From Bacteroides pyogenes_A (GTDB taxonomy: Bacteria; Bacteroidota; Bacteroidia; Bacteroidales; Bacteroidaceae), in assembly GCF_048595595.1 (NCBI RefSeq), contig NZ_CP184347.1: a stretch of 64,000 bases of DNA. One strand, written 5' to 3'. The notes beneath the pieces were generated by a model. That model was given only the letters and a program-made list of their open reading frames with translations. It was not told the origin of the DNA and searched no databases. Made by a program: the position numbers and the translations under genes. Positions 1-8,176 of the stretch are shown piece after piece. How positions within the stretch are numbered: the stretch's first letter is position 1; every line of letters begins with the position of its first letter.

Positions 1-265
1 CGTTTTTAGGTGCTGCATGACATTCCTGTCCCCCACATTGCAAGCCCTCTATGACGTAATTCCCTGTCATAACATTGAATCATCACTGTGTAGCAGAGAT
101 TAACGAGACCCAAATTCTTTTTTGACTATGATCTGTACTGAATCTATCGACAGGGCATTCCCAACCTAATCATTTTCAATTATCAACTTTTGTAATTTTA
201 TACTATAATAATATTTGGAATAAGCTCTCTTTTTTTTAGTGCTGCAAAATAAACATAACATAAAC
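1..265. other. Gene-free flank left of the integrated element
   Basis: No open frame with recognisable protein content and no RNA gene is visible here. The stretch is AT-rich towards its right side. It is read as host chromosome outside the integrated element, because a 13-bp sequence that recurs beyond the integrase begins at 266. Confidence 0.4.
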
Positions 266-278
266 AGAGCTATGTCTA
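266..278 (+). repeat. Candidate attL (13-bp direct repeat, left copy)
   Basis: AGAGCTATGTCTA is repeated exactly at 6421-6433 and brackets the integrase-containing segment. A 13-mer match between two flanks of about 300 bp is unlikely by chance (roughly 1 in 700 for random sequence). An attachment-site core is the simplest reading. Confidence 0.5.
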
Positions 279-301
279 GAACAAAAATGTACTATCGAAA
301 T

Positions 302-332
302 TTTGTTTACTCAAAAGTTTTCTGTTCCTTTG
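302..332 (+). promoter_or_regulatory. Bacteroides-type promoter for the endonuclease gene
   Basis: TTTG (302-305), a 19-bp gap, then TTCCTTTG (325-332). This differs from the TTTG-N19-TAnnTTTG consensus at one base of the -7 box. It lies 17 bp before the ATG at 349. Confidence 0.5.
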
Positions 333-348
333 CAAAAAAGAAAATATC

Positions 349-984
349 ATGAATATCCAACAAATAAAAGACGATAGAGATAGATTGCAGCATAGTCTAA
401 ATTTACTTATTGCTCAAATAGGACCTATCCAAATTGGTTCTGTTAAACAATTTCCCTTTGGTTGGAGAAAAGCTGCTAAAGGTAGAACCGTTTGGAGAAT
501 TATAGAAGAAGCAATAACTCAAAATATAGAGAAACATTATAGAGAGTTATCTATTGACAATGTGCATATCTCAGATTCTGAAGTTTCTGTCTATGATATG
601 TCATGCACCTATGCACATAACAAACCTATATATATAAATATAAAGTCTGCTGTTATTGGAGGCAAAAAAAACAAAGATGACATTTCCAAAGCCGAAGGTC
701 TCGTCAATTTTTACAAACAAGATCCTGATAGAAATTTCTTTGTTGCCACATTCTTCATCAAGTTTAATGCTAATATGACTATTGAGATCGTAAGAGCTGT
801 TGTGTTTCCAATTGCATGGATTAAAGACATATATGTAAATCCGAGTAACAATGGGAATTTACAATCTGCATATTATAAAGATTTAAACGATGCTATTTAC
901 AGAACGAACGAAGAGTTTCTTCCCTTATTCTATCAAGCTGTAGAACTTGCTGCTGCAAAAAAAAAGAAAAAACAGGAGCAGTAG
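349..984 (+). CDS. Putative type II restriction endonuclease (PD-(D/E)XK-like)
   Basis: A 211-residue soluble protein with no signal peptide, converging on an N6-adenine methylase, which is the usual layout of a type II R-M pair. The stretch from Asp83 (VYDMS) to residues 94-101 (IYINIKSA) looks like the catalytic beta-hairpin of PD-(D/E)XK nucleases such as EcoRV (D...DIK). Here the second acidic position is Asn97, followed by Lys99. Glu53/Glu54 could supply an N-terminal acidic ligand. The C-terminus is a Lys-rich tail. The gene is AT-rich, unlike the host genes to the right, and has its own promoter. The assignment rests on context plus a weak motif; a recognition site cannot be predicted. 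Confidence 0.55.
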   Translation: MNIQQIKDDRDRLQHSLNLLIAQIGPIQIGSVKQFPFGWRKAAKGRTVWRIIEEAITQNIEKHYRELSIDNVHISDSEVSVYDMSCTYAHNKPIYINIKSAVIGGKKNKDDISKAEGLVNFYKQDPDRNFFVATFFIKFNANMTIEIVRAVVFPIAWIKDIYVNPSNNGNLQSAYYKDLNDAIYRTNEEFLPLFYQAVELAAAKKKKKQEQ

Positions 985-1156
985 AAAGGAAAAGTATTAA
1001 ATTTAGAATTAAAAGAAGAAAAAGTGTAAAGGCAAAAAAAAGGAAAAGGTGTCAAAAACAATATTCCAAATCTCATAGTAATATGAGGCATCAAAAAAAA
1101 GTGCCCAATTTAAAACATATTCAAGTTTGGCATGCACCAAAAACTGAAAATCGGTT

Positions 1157-2617
1157 TTAAACTTTCTTCTCTAAATTATTAACAAATTCTTTTATCTTCT
1201 CAATAGTTGCTACAGAAAACAGTCCTTTTGAAAAAATTATGTTATCAATTTCTACAATAGCAGACTCTATTGTCATAACTCCATTGCGAGCTTTCTCGGC
1301 TATCATTCCTAACGATTTCTTCTCTTCAACAGTAAAATCTAAAATTGGCAATTTATTAACATAGCCAGAAGTAATCATATTAGAACGAATTAAAACGCCT
1401 CTAATAAGATATGTAATTAAACTACTATTCAAATAAGATAACAGCCAATTTATATCGGAAGAAGGAGGAAAGATTGTTGGATTAACTCCTGTCACCCCAT
1501 TTGCTGGTAAATAAACAGCACTAAACGAGACTCCCATAGAAGAGCATGCTATTCCTTCTTTAGACAACAGAGATTTATTTCTAACCATAAAATCTTTAAC
1601 CTTATATGACTCCTCTAAATAGTCATCAATTAAATAAGCATCCGCACTTGCTAAGAACTTCCTCTTTGCTGGATTCTTATAGAAAGGGATTGTATAGCCT
1701 TCTCTTTTATCTTTTGACAAATATTTAGAATCATTACCTGTAGAAATACACGTTACGCATTTAAAACACTTTTCAAGCAATGGATACAGATTAAAAAGTT
1801 TTACAATATCTTTATCTACATCAATTAGAATTTGATTTATTGTTTTATCACAACCTAACTTCAACGATTTAATATTAACAGATTTGTATCTACGATTCAA
1901 CAATATATCTTTCAAATCTTCCGTATCTTTAGGTCTATTAACAATTTGCACTTTTTGTTGATAATGAATACCTTTCTGAAGAATAAGCATACATGTCCTT
2001 ACATCTGCTTTTTGAGACCAAAACAAATCATTCGGACATAATATAATTTGATGAATGGAGCATTCTTTAAATATTTGTTCTCTCAATTTGGCGTGCACTG
2101 TAGCAGTTAAGAAAGAATCTGATATTATAACCCCAATCAAGCACCCTTCTTTTGCTATATCAATCATGGCTGACAAAAACATCGAATACATATTATACGC
2201 CCCTACTTTAAATAAATCATTTAGCCATTTCTTATTATCTTTTATATAGGAAACTTCATGGCAATTATAAGGTGGATTTGCTATAATATAGTCATATTTA
2301 CTATTTATTGGTACAATAAAACTCTTTTCAACGAGCTCTGCATAAAAGTCAATAAAATTAATTTCTCTAAAGTTTGAATACTTATATTCTATGTATTTTT
2401 TAATATCTAAAGAGTCAATTTGCATCCCATGAACATAAAATGTCTCCAATAGTTCTTCCTTACCTACGGCAGGATCTAACACATATTTTCCTGCAGGATT
2501 AAGTCTCAGCATCTCTTTAGTTAAATACTCAGAAATAAAAGAAGGAGTTGAGTAATAGCCCATTTCTCTTTTATCTACTCCATCATTATCTAATAATATT
2601 TTTTTCTTTCTTGCCAT
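1157..2617 (-). CDS. Type II N6-adenine DNA methyltransferase
   Basis: A 486-residue SAM-dependent methylase. Motif I, the SAM-binding loop, is DPAVG at residues 48-52, and the catalytic motif IV is NPPY at 114-117 in the context IIANPPYN. This is diagnostic of adenine-N6 (gamma-type, Eco57I/TaqI-like) enzymes. The long C-terminal half probably holds the target-recognition domain, including a segment around VTGVNPTIFPPSSDINWLL of the kind seen in stand-alone type II enzymes. It converges on the endonuclease-like gene with a 172-bp gap and would protect the host from it. The AT-rich composition suggests the pair was acquired together as cargo. Confidence 0.85.
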   Translation of the reverse strand: MARKKKILLDNDGVDKREMGYYSTPSFISEYLTKEMLRLNPAGKYVLDPAVGKEELLETFYVHGMQIDSLDIKKYIEYKYSNFREINFIDFYAELVEKSFIVPINSKYDYIIANPPYNCHEVSYIKDNKKWLNDLFKVGAYNMYSMFLSAMIDIAKEGCLIGVIISDSFLTATVHAKLREQIFKECSIHQIILCPNDLFWSQKADVRTCMLILQKGIHYQQKVQIVNRPKDTEDLKDILLNRRYKSVNIKSLKLGCDKTINQILIDVDKDIVKLFNLYPLLEKCFKCVTCISTGNDSKYLSKDKREGYTIPFYKNPAKRKFLASADAYLIDDYLEESYKVKDFMVRNKSLLSKEGIACSSMGVSFSAVYLPANGVTGVNPTIFPPSSDINWLLSYLNSSLITYLIRGVLIRSNMITSGYVNKLPILDFTVEEKKSLGMIAEKARNGVMTIESAIVEIDNIIFSKGLFSVATIEKIKEFVNNLEKKV

Positions 2618-2878
2618 ATTTGCGCGAAATTACAATTAAAAATCCAATAATTTGTATTTTACTTATAGATTACTTAGCTTTTTATTTTATGCAAACATAT
2701 ATTCTATAAGAAAAATATTGAGTCACTTTTTAATATTACCCACCTTTTGTTTTACGCTTAAGCCATTGTCACAAGCAAGTATTAGAGCGTTTAAGCCATT
2801 ATTACACCCCACCGAATACTTTTATTGTATCTGATAAGTTTTTGGCTGTGCACGCCCAATAGACCCCTCATTTAAAAG

Positions 2879-2953
2879 GTAAGGCTTGGTAATCACCCGA
2901 AGAGTAAACTTAGGAAGTGGAGTTTACACCCTCTGATGATTACCAAGCCTTAC
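2879..2953. repeat. Nested inverted repeat downstream of the replication gene
   Basis: Two 17-bp arms (2879-2895 and 2937-2953) are exact reverse complements. Between them sit a second perfect 7-bp pair, GTAAACT (2904-2910) and AGTTTAC (2921-2927). The structure starts 17 bp past the stop of the minus-strand Rep gene. It could be a terminator or a rolling-circle/replication origin. There is no T-run directly after the stem on the minus strand, which weakens the terminator reading. The rest of 2618-2878 shows no gene. Confidence 0.6.
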
Positions 2954-2969
2954 TTGATTAGAGAGAGGA

Positions 2970-3965
2970 CTAACAGGCGGTATTGAATATTCGTCGTTCC
3001 TCTGCGACGCTCATACCGTCTGCCGACTGCTCCAACAGCCCAGCAAGATATTGTTCTATTTTGCCTGTCAGTTCCAAGGTTAGATTAGGGAGAGCCAAAT
3101 GCTTTTTGCCCCACTCCAACGCTTCTTGGATTTTCTTTTGCATTTGCCCATGTAGGACACGGTCGGATGGCTGCGGATTTGCCCGAAGTTTAAAAAGGAC
3201 GTGCTTCACATAATAAGACAGGTTTTGGTCGGCATTTGCTATACAAATGCACCACTTGGCAAAGTCTTTGGCGCTCTCAAAAATACGGTAATCCACATCC
3301 CAACAGTCATTAGGCAGTTTCACCATATCCTCATAATACCCAAACCACTCTGCAACCAGCGTCCAAAACACCTGTTTACTCCAAAGCTCCTCTGCTACTA
3401 TATCCCTGCCAAACAACCTACTCAGTCCTTTGGTGCTAAATGTTACCTCGTACCTCAATAAGTTCCTCGGCAAGTTCTCTCTCCCATATTTAGGCAACTC
3501 ACGCTTCTTCTTTGCCTCCTGTATCTTATCATAAAACTTGCAACGCACCTCTTCGTCCTCTATGTACTTAGTACCATTCCACTCATTAGGTCTAAATTTC
3601 TTCATGGCGTCCAACTTCTGCATATACATAATAGGAGGCTCTGTCATGCTAAAGTTATGTGCAAACTCCGCAGACTCCACCACTGCCTTATACATAGGTA
3701 CACCCAAGTCCTTGCTCAACTTCATTATAAGCCACTTGACCTGCATTAATGACAAGGTCTTTAGATTATGCCCCCATAGACATTTAGGAAGACTGCCCTC
3801 GAACGATACATACGTGTCTGTGGCTATGACCCTACGTCCAAGCCAATACCCCTTACCACCCGTACCATTGGCAAAATAGTCCTTTACAACTGTACGTTGC
3901 AGGACTGTTTGCCAGTCGTACCCTGTTGGCAGGTCATATAGCATTAATTTGATTTTGTCATACAT
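2970..3965 (-). CDS. Phage/plasmid replication initiation protein (gene II/X-like)
   Basis: A 331-residue protein opening MYDKIKLMLYDL, the type of start seen in the gene II/X family of replication proteins of filamentous phages, plasmids and integrated satellites. Such proteins nick or initiate replication at an element's own origin. The middle region (about residues 130-200, with LPRNLLRYEVTFSTKGLSRLFG) fits the conserved core of that family. I see no obvious HUH motif, so the catalytic class is uncertain. It sits directly downstream of the HTH gene and integrase on the same strand and is followed by a nested hairpin that could be its target. A rolling-circle role is inferred from family resemblance and position. 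Confidence 0.6.
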   Translation of the reverse strand: MYDKIKLMLYDLPTGYDWQTVLQRTVVKDYFANGTGGKGYWLGRRVIATDTYVSFEGSLPKCLWGHNLKTLSLMQVKWLIMKLSKDLGVPMYKAVVESAEFAHNFSMTEPPIMYMQKLDAMKKFRPNEWNGTKYIEDEEVRCKFYDKIQEAKKKRELPKYGRENLPRNLLRYEVTFSTKGLSRLFGRDIVAEELWSKQVFWTLVAEWFGYYEDMVKLPNDCWDVDYRIFESAKDFAKWCICIANADQNLSYYVKHVLFKLRANPQPSDRVLHGQMQKKIQEALEWGKKHLALPNLTLELTGKIEQYLAGLLEQSADGMSVAEERRIFNTAC

Positions 3966-4017
3966 GGCTGTGAGATTGGAATGTATGTAGAAAGTTATAC
4001 ATAATAAAGCATATTAA

Positions 4018-4809
4018 CTATTTACGGAGCCGTGCAGCCAACTGGCTTTCCATTCGTTTTATAAATTCGTCCTTGGTTTCCTGCTTTCGGGCAGTCATCC
4101 ACGCTACGATTTCGTCACGCTTGAACACGAGTTTGCGCCCGTTTGTCCCGGAACGATGACAAGGTATTTCACGGGTACGGGTCCACTTGTAAATCGTATC
4201 CTTTGCATAGTTCGTAAGCTCACAGCAAAGTGTAATGTCAAATACCTCGGGATAATCTTCTATCCGTTTTGGCTCTCTTTTGGCGTTCTGCGGTTCGGTT
4301 TCGGGTGTCGTTGGTACTGTTCCCAGCATGGAAGCAATGACTGCCCGTAACGACCTTATTTGAGCCAAAGCGTAATACTCCCATTGCTGCTGTAAAAACT
4401 CCATGTCGTGAAACAGCCATGCGCTCTCTATTGCATCACGGTGGTGTTCATTGATAAAGCCGTATTGGGCTATGGAGTTATATAGAAAATCCGCAACCAA
4501 ACCTGTTTTACCCTCTTTTTGCAAATAGGTTTCCTCGTTATAGATGTCTTCCAACTCTTGGCTGTCCATGTTCAGTTTGCCTTGTCGGACGGCTGACAGC
4601 TTTTCATCATAAGTGGATATGAAGAAGCCGTCCCGCCATTGGTTTATAGCCTCATCTACCTCATTCAAAGCCTGTTTTAGCTTTGTCTTATTACCATTCG
4701 TCAGTCTTTTTACATAGGTACGCAACCATTCCTCATGCGCAAAACGGGCTTCCCCTTTGAGCGACTTGTCTATCAAGCCGCCCAAAGGCATATTTATTGC
4801 CATACTCAT
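4018..4809 (-). CDS. Excisionase-type helix-turn-helix protein
   Basis: 263 residues. The C-terminal part (about 190-245) has the winged-HTH (MerR/excisionase HTH_17-like) pattern: ITLCCELTNYAKDTIYKWTR, then EIPCHRSG and RKLVFKRDEIVAWM. Proteins with this domain beside Bacteroides integrases usually act as recombination directionality factors or element regulators. The N-terminal 180 residues are helical and unrecognised. The start codon lies 2 bp after the integrase stop, so the two are co-transcribed. The long N-terminal region makes this larger than a typical Xis and may add protein contacts with Rep or the integrase. Confidence 0.7.
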   Translation of the reverse strand: MSMAINMPLGGLIDKSLKGEARFAHEEWLRTYVKRLTNGNKTKLKQALNEVDEAINQWRDGFFISTYDEKLSAVRQGKLNMDSQELEDIYNEETYLQKEGKTGLVADFLYNSIAQYGFINEHHRDAIESAWLFHDMEFLQQQWEYYALAQIRSLRAVIASMLGTVPTTPETEPQNAKREPKRIEDYPEVFDITLCCELTNYAKDTIYKWTRTREIPCHRSGTNGRKLVFKRDEIVAWMTARKQETKDEFIKRMESQLAARLRK

Positions 4810-4811
4810 TA

Positions 4812-6056
4812 TTAAAGGATTTTAGCTACTCTGTCTAATACGCTTGTTGAAAAACTGTCAAGATATACGTTTGTCGTTGTAAGATTACGATGCCCCAACG
4901 CTTGGCTGATAATTTCACGGGGGACATCATTGCCTTGTAAGGTCATGGCCATTGTATGACGGCTGACATAGGTGGTCAGGTTCATACGGATATGGAGCAA
5001 CTTGCCTAATTGCTTTAAACTGTCATTTATACGTTTGTAACGGCTACGGATATGGTCATACAGTTGTTCCCCCTCATAATCCCTTGTTATTATTGGCAGC
5101 AAATAGTTACCTGTTAAAGCAGTATTTGCCTTAAACCACTCCAACTGCTCTCTTATGGCAGGGGTTACAGGTATTGTTATAGGCTTTGCATTTTTAGCGT
5201 TCTGTGTCTTTTGCCTTTTATAAACGATATGCTCCTTTGCCCCAAACATATCAATATTGTTTTTAGTCAGCATGGCTTCATCTATAAAACTCATACCGAA
5301 ACATAAATAGGAAAACAGGAACACCCTACGGGACAACTCCAATACAGGATTTTGTTGAGGCGAGTTTTTTATCAGCTCCAAATCATGTGGTGAAAGGTAG
5401 CGTTTGGCTGTTCCCTCTGCCAGCTTACCGATTTCAAAGCCACCCTTACCGAAAGGATAGGTGCTTGATGAGGCTTCACGCTCTTTTATCGCCTTGTTTA
5501 TAACCGCCCTCAATGTTTTGAGGTAGTATTTACGGGTGTTTCCACAACAGCCGTCTTTTTCCATTTCAAGGTTAAACCGATTGATGTACTTTACATCCAA
5601 CTCCGAAAACAGCCGTTCCTCAACCTTGTCGTCATACTTTGCCAGCATATGCAAAGTACGCTCATAGACTTTTGCATTGCCGATATGTCTTGTGGCTTTT
5701 AGGTTTTCCACCTGTCGCATGAAGTAGTCATAAACCTTACCCTGCTTTGACATACCAAGAAACTCCTCCTCGAACAGGTTAAGCGTCCAATTTACCCGTT
5801 CCTCCATGAACTTTTGTAGGATTTCATCCTTTCGGACTTCATAACGGTTCAGCAACGCATTGTAATTTTCGTAGTTAGGATTGACACGCTTGTCTTTTTT
5901 AAATCGGGATGCCAATTCGTCCCATTGCCCTTTCGTTGCCGACAGTTGCAAATCAATGTACTTTGTTTTGTCTTCTTTTGCCACCCTTAAACAGACGGGG
6001 CAGCTTCCGTCCCTTCTAATGTTGCTTTTGAAAAGCACGATTTTTGTCCTTGCCAT
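4812..6056 (-). CDS. Tyrosine recombinase (integrase)
   Basis: 414 residues with the layout of Bacteroides integrases: an arm-binding N-terminal domain (about 1-90), a SAM-like core-binding domain (about 110-210) and a catalytic domain. The box-II residues are seen as YVSRHTMAM and LGHRNLTTTNVYLDSF, giving Arg, His and the nucleophilic Tyr. The usual first catalytic Arg lies in a motif like FSFYxRGM, but here it reads FSYLCFGMSF with no Arg. The NBU1 integrase IntN1 is a reported case of an active enzyme with an altered first Arg. The gene is terminal in the element and reads inward, as expected for an integrase next to its attachment site. Confidence 0.9.
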   Translation of the reverse strand: MARTKIVLFKSNIRRDGSCPVCLRVAKEDKTKYIDLQLSATKGQWDELASRFKKDKRVNPNYENYNALLNRYEVRKDEILQKFMEERVNWTLNLFEEEFLGMSKQGKVYDYFMRQVENLKATRHIGNAKVYERTLHMLAKYDDKVEERLFSELDVKYINRFNLEMEKDGCCGNTRKYYLKTLRAVINKAIKEREASSSTYPFGKGGFEIGKLAEGTAKRYLSPHDLELIKNSPQQNPVLELSRRVFLFSYLCFGMSFIDEAMLTKNNIDMFGAKEHIVYKRQKTQNAKNAKPITIPVTPAIREQLEWFKANTALTGNYLLPIITRDYEGEQLYDHIRSRYKRINDSLKQLGKLLHIRMNLTTYVSRHTMAMTLQGNDVPREIISQALGHRNLTTTNVYLDSFSTSVLDRVAKIL

Positions 6057-6100
6057 GTTGTTGTTTTTCTTTTTAAGTTATATGGCCGACGAAATTATTT

Positions 6101-6126
6101 TATACTTTACATAGGAATAAAGTATA
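6101..6126. promoter_or_regulatory. 9-bp inverted repeat upstream of the integrase
   Basis: TATACTTTA (6101-6109) and TAAAGTATA (6118-6126) are exact reverse complements 8 bp apart, about 45 bp before the integrase ATG. It may be an operator or recombination-protein binding site; nothing in the sequence shows which. Confidence 0.35.
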
Positions 6127-6294
6127 GAGCTTCACTCTCGCTCAATGCAAAGATAGATAATTCCGATGATTAAAACTACATCATTGCAATGGCTCAACAA
6201 GGAAGGTTCCTTAAAACATTGCGAAATTGGGACAGACTTTAACCTACATTAACTTTGCAGTCTATTTGCATCCCAATTGTTCGTCCTGTTTTTC

Positions 6295-6316
6295 GATTAA
6301 GGTTTGATTAAGGTTT
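6295..6316 (+). repeat. Tandem 11-bp repeat, possible integrase arm site
   Basis: GATTAAGGTTT occurs twice head to tail (6295-6305, 6306-6316) between the integrase and the right candidate att site. Short directly repeated arm sites are typical of tyrosine-integrase att regions. The remainder of 6127-6420 has no gene. Confidence 0.35.
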
Positions 6317-6420
6317 TGGGATGATTAGACGCTTTTTATTGCAATAAGACGAGGCTTTTTGCATGTATTTTGCACTGTGTAGGATACAAAACAACCACCG
6401 AAACACATGGAATACTCTTT

Positions 6421-6433
6421 AGAGCTATGTCTA
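6421..6433 (+). repeat. Candidate attR (13-bp direct repeat, right copy)
   Basis: An exact copy of the 13-mer at 266-278. It lies 134 bp upstream of the tRNA-Pro gene, so the insertion is near but not inside the tRNA. Confidence 0.5.
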
Positions 6434-6525
6434 AATAAAGACTTGAAGCATGCGCATATATAGATGATAATAAGCAAGATACGATAATATTAGGGTGTAT
6501 CCATATATATTTTATCAACGATTTA

Positions 6526-6556
6526 TTTGCTATTTTAAAATAAAGCATTACTTTTG
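6526..6556 (+). promoter_or_regulatory. Consensus promoter of tRNA-Pro
   Basis: TTTG (6526-6529), a 19-bp gap, then TACTTTTG (6549-6556). Both boxes match the Bacteroides primary-sigma consensus. The tRNA 5' end lies 11 bp further on. Confidence 0.75.
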
Positions 6557-6567
6557 CATCCGCAATT

Positions 6568-6642
6568 CGGGGTGTAGCTCAGCCCGGTTAGAGTACGCGT
6601 CTGGGGGGCGTGTGGTCGCTGGTTCGAATCCAGTCACCCCGA
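6568..6642 (+). tRNA. tRNA-Pro (anticodon GGG)
   Basis: The acceptor arms CGGGGTG (6568-6574) and CACCCCG (6635-6641) pair perfectly, with discriminator A at 6642. The anticodon loop CTGGGGG (6601-6607) gives U33 and anticodon GGG (6603-6605). The T-loop reads GGTTCGAATCC. The 3' CCA is not encoded. The gene is intact, so the neighbouring element did not use its 3' end as attachment site. Confidence 0.96.
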
Positions 6643-6656
6643 CTGGTGAAAAGAAG

Positions 6657-6687
6657 AGGCTGTCTCAAAGTAACAATGAGGCAGCCT
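6657..6687 (+). terminator. Hairpin terminator after tRNA-Pro
   Basis: AGGCTGTCTC (6657-6666) pairs with GAGGCAGCCT (6678-6687) with one wobble pair across an 11-base loop. A short T-rich stretch follows. It starts 15 bp after the tRNA. Confidence 0.65.
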
Positions 6688-6941
6688 TACTTATATAATT
6701 AATAAATTCAACTACAAATAAAGCGCTTTGTCACTGTCAGCTTTCCTCAGACAGGAATGCAAAAAGACAGAGGATGCCCCAAGAGCGAACGGCGCACAGG
6801 TCATCACTCCCCTTGCCCGCAGGCGAGGATACAAAAGTTGAGGGTGACGGAAAAGTCCGTATTGAATGTTTATCTGCCGCGCGGACAGGTTGTGACAGAA
6901 TATCGGAAACCTGAAGCCCGACCTCTTTTACGTTTAGAACA
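6688..6941. other. Leader region of queA, no supported gene
   Basis: A 62-codon frame (6757-6945) runs into the queA start but has a basic, low-complexity composition and no recognisable domain. I see no clear promoter or riboswitch here. A PreQ1 aptamer would be expected for some queuosine genes but is not evident. Confidence 0.35.
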
Positions 6942-8162
6942 ATGAAAGAAAACCCGAAACATATTCATATCAGCGAATACAATTATACCCTGCCCGACGA
7001 ACGCATCGCCAAGTTTCCATTACCTGTACGCGACCGATCGAAACTTCTGCTTTACCGGCAGGGAAAAGTCGGCGAAGATGTTTTCACTTCGCTCCCCGAG
7101 TATATCCCCGAAGGCAGCCTGATGGTTTTCAATAACACCAAAGTGATTCAGGCACGACTGCATTTCCGGAAAGAAACGGGCGCTTTGATCGAAGTGTTCT
7201 GTCTGGAGCCGGTTCAACCGAATGATTATGCACTGAACTTCCAACAAACGCAGCATGCCGCTTGGCTTTGCATGGTGGGCAACTTAAAGAAATGGAAAGA
7301 CGGAGCGCTGAAACGGGAGATGACTGTAAAAGGACATCTCATTACATTGAGCGCAACGAAAGGCAAATGCAGGGGAACCAGCCATTGGATCGACTTCACT
7401 TGGAATAACAAGGAGGTGACCTTTGCCGATATTCTGGAAGTATTCGGCGAATTGCCCATTCCTCCTTACCTGAACCGGGATACGCAAGAAAGCGATAAGG
7501 AAACTTACCAAACGGTGTATTCGAAAATCAAAGGCTCGGTGGCGGCGCCCACTGCCGGATTGCACTTCACTCCCCACGTGCTCGAAGAGCTCCGGAAGAA
7601 GAATATAGACCTCGAAGAACTGACGCTGCATGTAGGAGCAGGAACGTTCAAACCCGTGAAAAGCGAAGAGATAGAAGGGCACGAAATGCACACGGAATAT
7701 ATTTCGGTTCACCGAAACACCATCCGAAAACTAATCGAACATGAAGGTCGGGCTATCGCCGTGGGCACTACTTCGGTGCGGACGCTCGAAAGCCTTTACC
7801 ATATCGGAGCGGCGCTGGCCGGCAATCCCGGACTCACAGAGAAAGAGCTGCACGTGCGCCAATGGCAACCCTACGAACGGGAAAGCACGCTCTCTCCGGT
7901 GGATGCGTTGAAGAATATCCTCGACTATCTCGACCGCCACGGCATGGAGACACTGCACACCAGCACTCAGATTATCATCGCGCCGGGATACGATTACAAA
8001 ATCGTAAAAGCGATGGTCACCAATTTCCACCAACCGCAAAGCACACTGCTGCTGCTTGTTTCGGCTTTCGTGAAAGGAGACTGGAAAACCATCTACGACT
8101 ACGCGCTGAACCACGATTTCCGGTTCCTGAGCTACGGCGACTCTTCGCTGCTAATCCCGTAA
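6942..8162 (+). CDS. queA: S-adenosylmethionine:tRNA ribosyltransferase-isomerase
   Basis: 406 residues. QueA transfers and isomerises the ribose of SAM onto 7-aminomethyl-7-deazaguanine at tRNA position 34, making epoxyqueuosine. The N-terminal block LPDERIAKFPLPVRDRSKLL is characteristic, as are VFNNTKVIQARL, SVAAPTAGLHFTP and VGTTSVRTLESL. It is somewhat longer than the E. coli enzyme (356), as is usual in this phylum. The ATG at 6942 is chosen because the conserved N-terminus follows closely. A Nudix gene begins 14 bp after its stop, suggesting co-transcription. Confidence 0.96.
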   Translation: MKENPKHIHISEYNYTLPDERIAKFPLPVRDRSKLLLYRQGKVGEDVFTSLPEYIPEGSLMVFNNTKVIQARLHFRKETGALIEVFCLEPVQPNDYALNFQQTQHAAWLCMVGNLKKWKDGALKREMTVKGHLITLSATKGKCRGTSHWIDFTWNNKEVTFADILEVFGELPIPPYLNRDTQESDKETYQTVYSKIKGSVAAPTAGLHFTPHVLEELRKKNIDLEELTLHVGAGTFKPVKSEEIEGHEMHTEYISVHRNTIRKLIEHEGRAIAVGTTSVRTLESLYHIGAALAGNPGLTEKELHVRQWQPYERESTLSPVDALKNILDYLDRHGMETLHTSTQIIIAPGYDYKIVKAMVTNFHQPQSTLLLLVSAFVKGDWKTIYDYALNHDFRFLSYGDSSLLIP

Positions 8163-8176
8163 TTACATCATTTGCC

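Larger units (their letters stand above)
266..6433. mobile_element. Putative integrative element carrying a restriction-modification system
   Basis: The interval holds, in order, an endonuclease-like gene, an N6-adenine methylase, a phage/plasmid-type replication protein, an excisionase-like HTH protein and a tyrosine integrase. An exact 13-bp direct repeat, AGAGCTATGTCTA, flanks it at 266-278 and 6421-6433. The left cargo is visibly more AT-rich than the Rep/HTH/integrase core. No relaxase or phage structural gene is present, so it may be a small mobilizable island or a satellite that replicates through its Rep protein and uses a helper. The boundaries are inferred from the repeat; the gene content is seen directly. 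Confidence 0.65.

Noticed and set aside
2652..2834. A 60-codon plus-strand frame between the methylase and Rep genes
   Set aside because: Hydrophobic AT-rich frame with no start context and no homology that I recognise.
6568..6642. tRNA-Pro as the attachment site of the integrated element
   Set aside because: The tRNA is intact, the element lies on its 5' side, and the flanking 13-bp repeat ends 134 bp before it; no tRNA fragment is seen at the left end.
6757..6945. A 62-codon frame before queA
   Set aside because: Basic, low-complexity, overlaps the queA start, and shows no family signature or promoter of its own.
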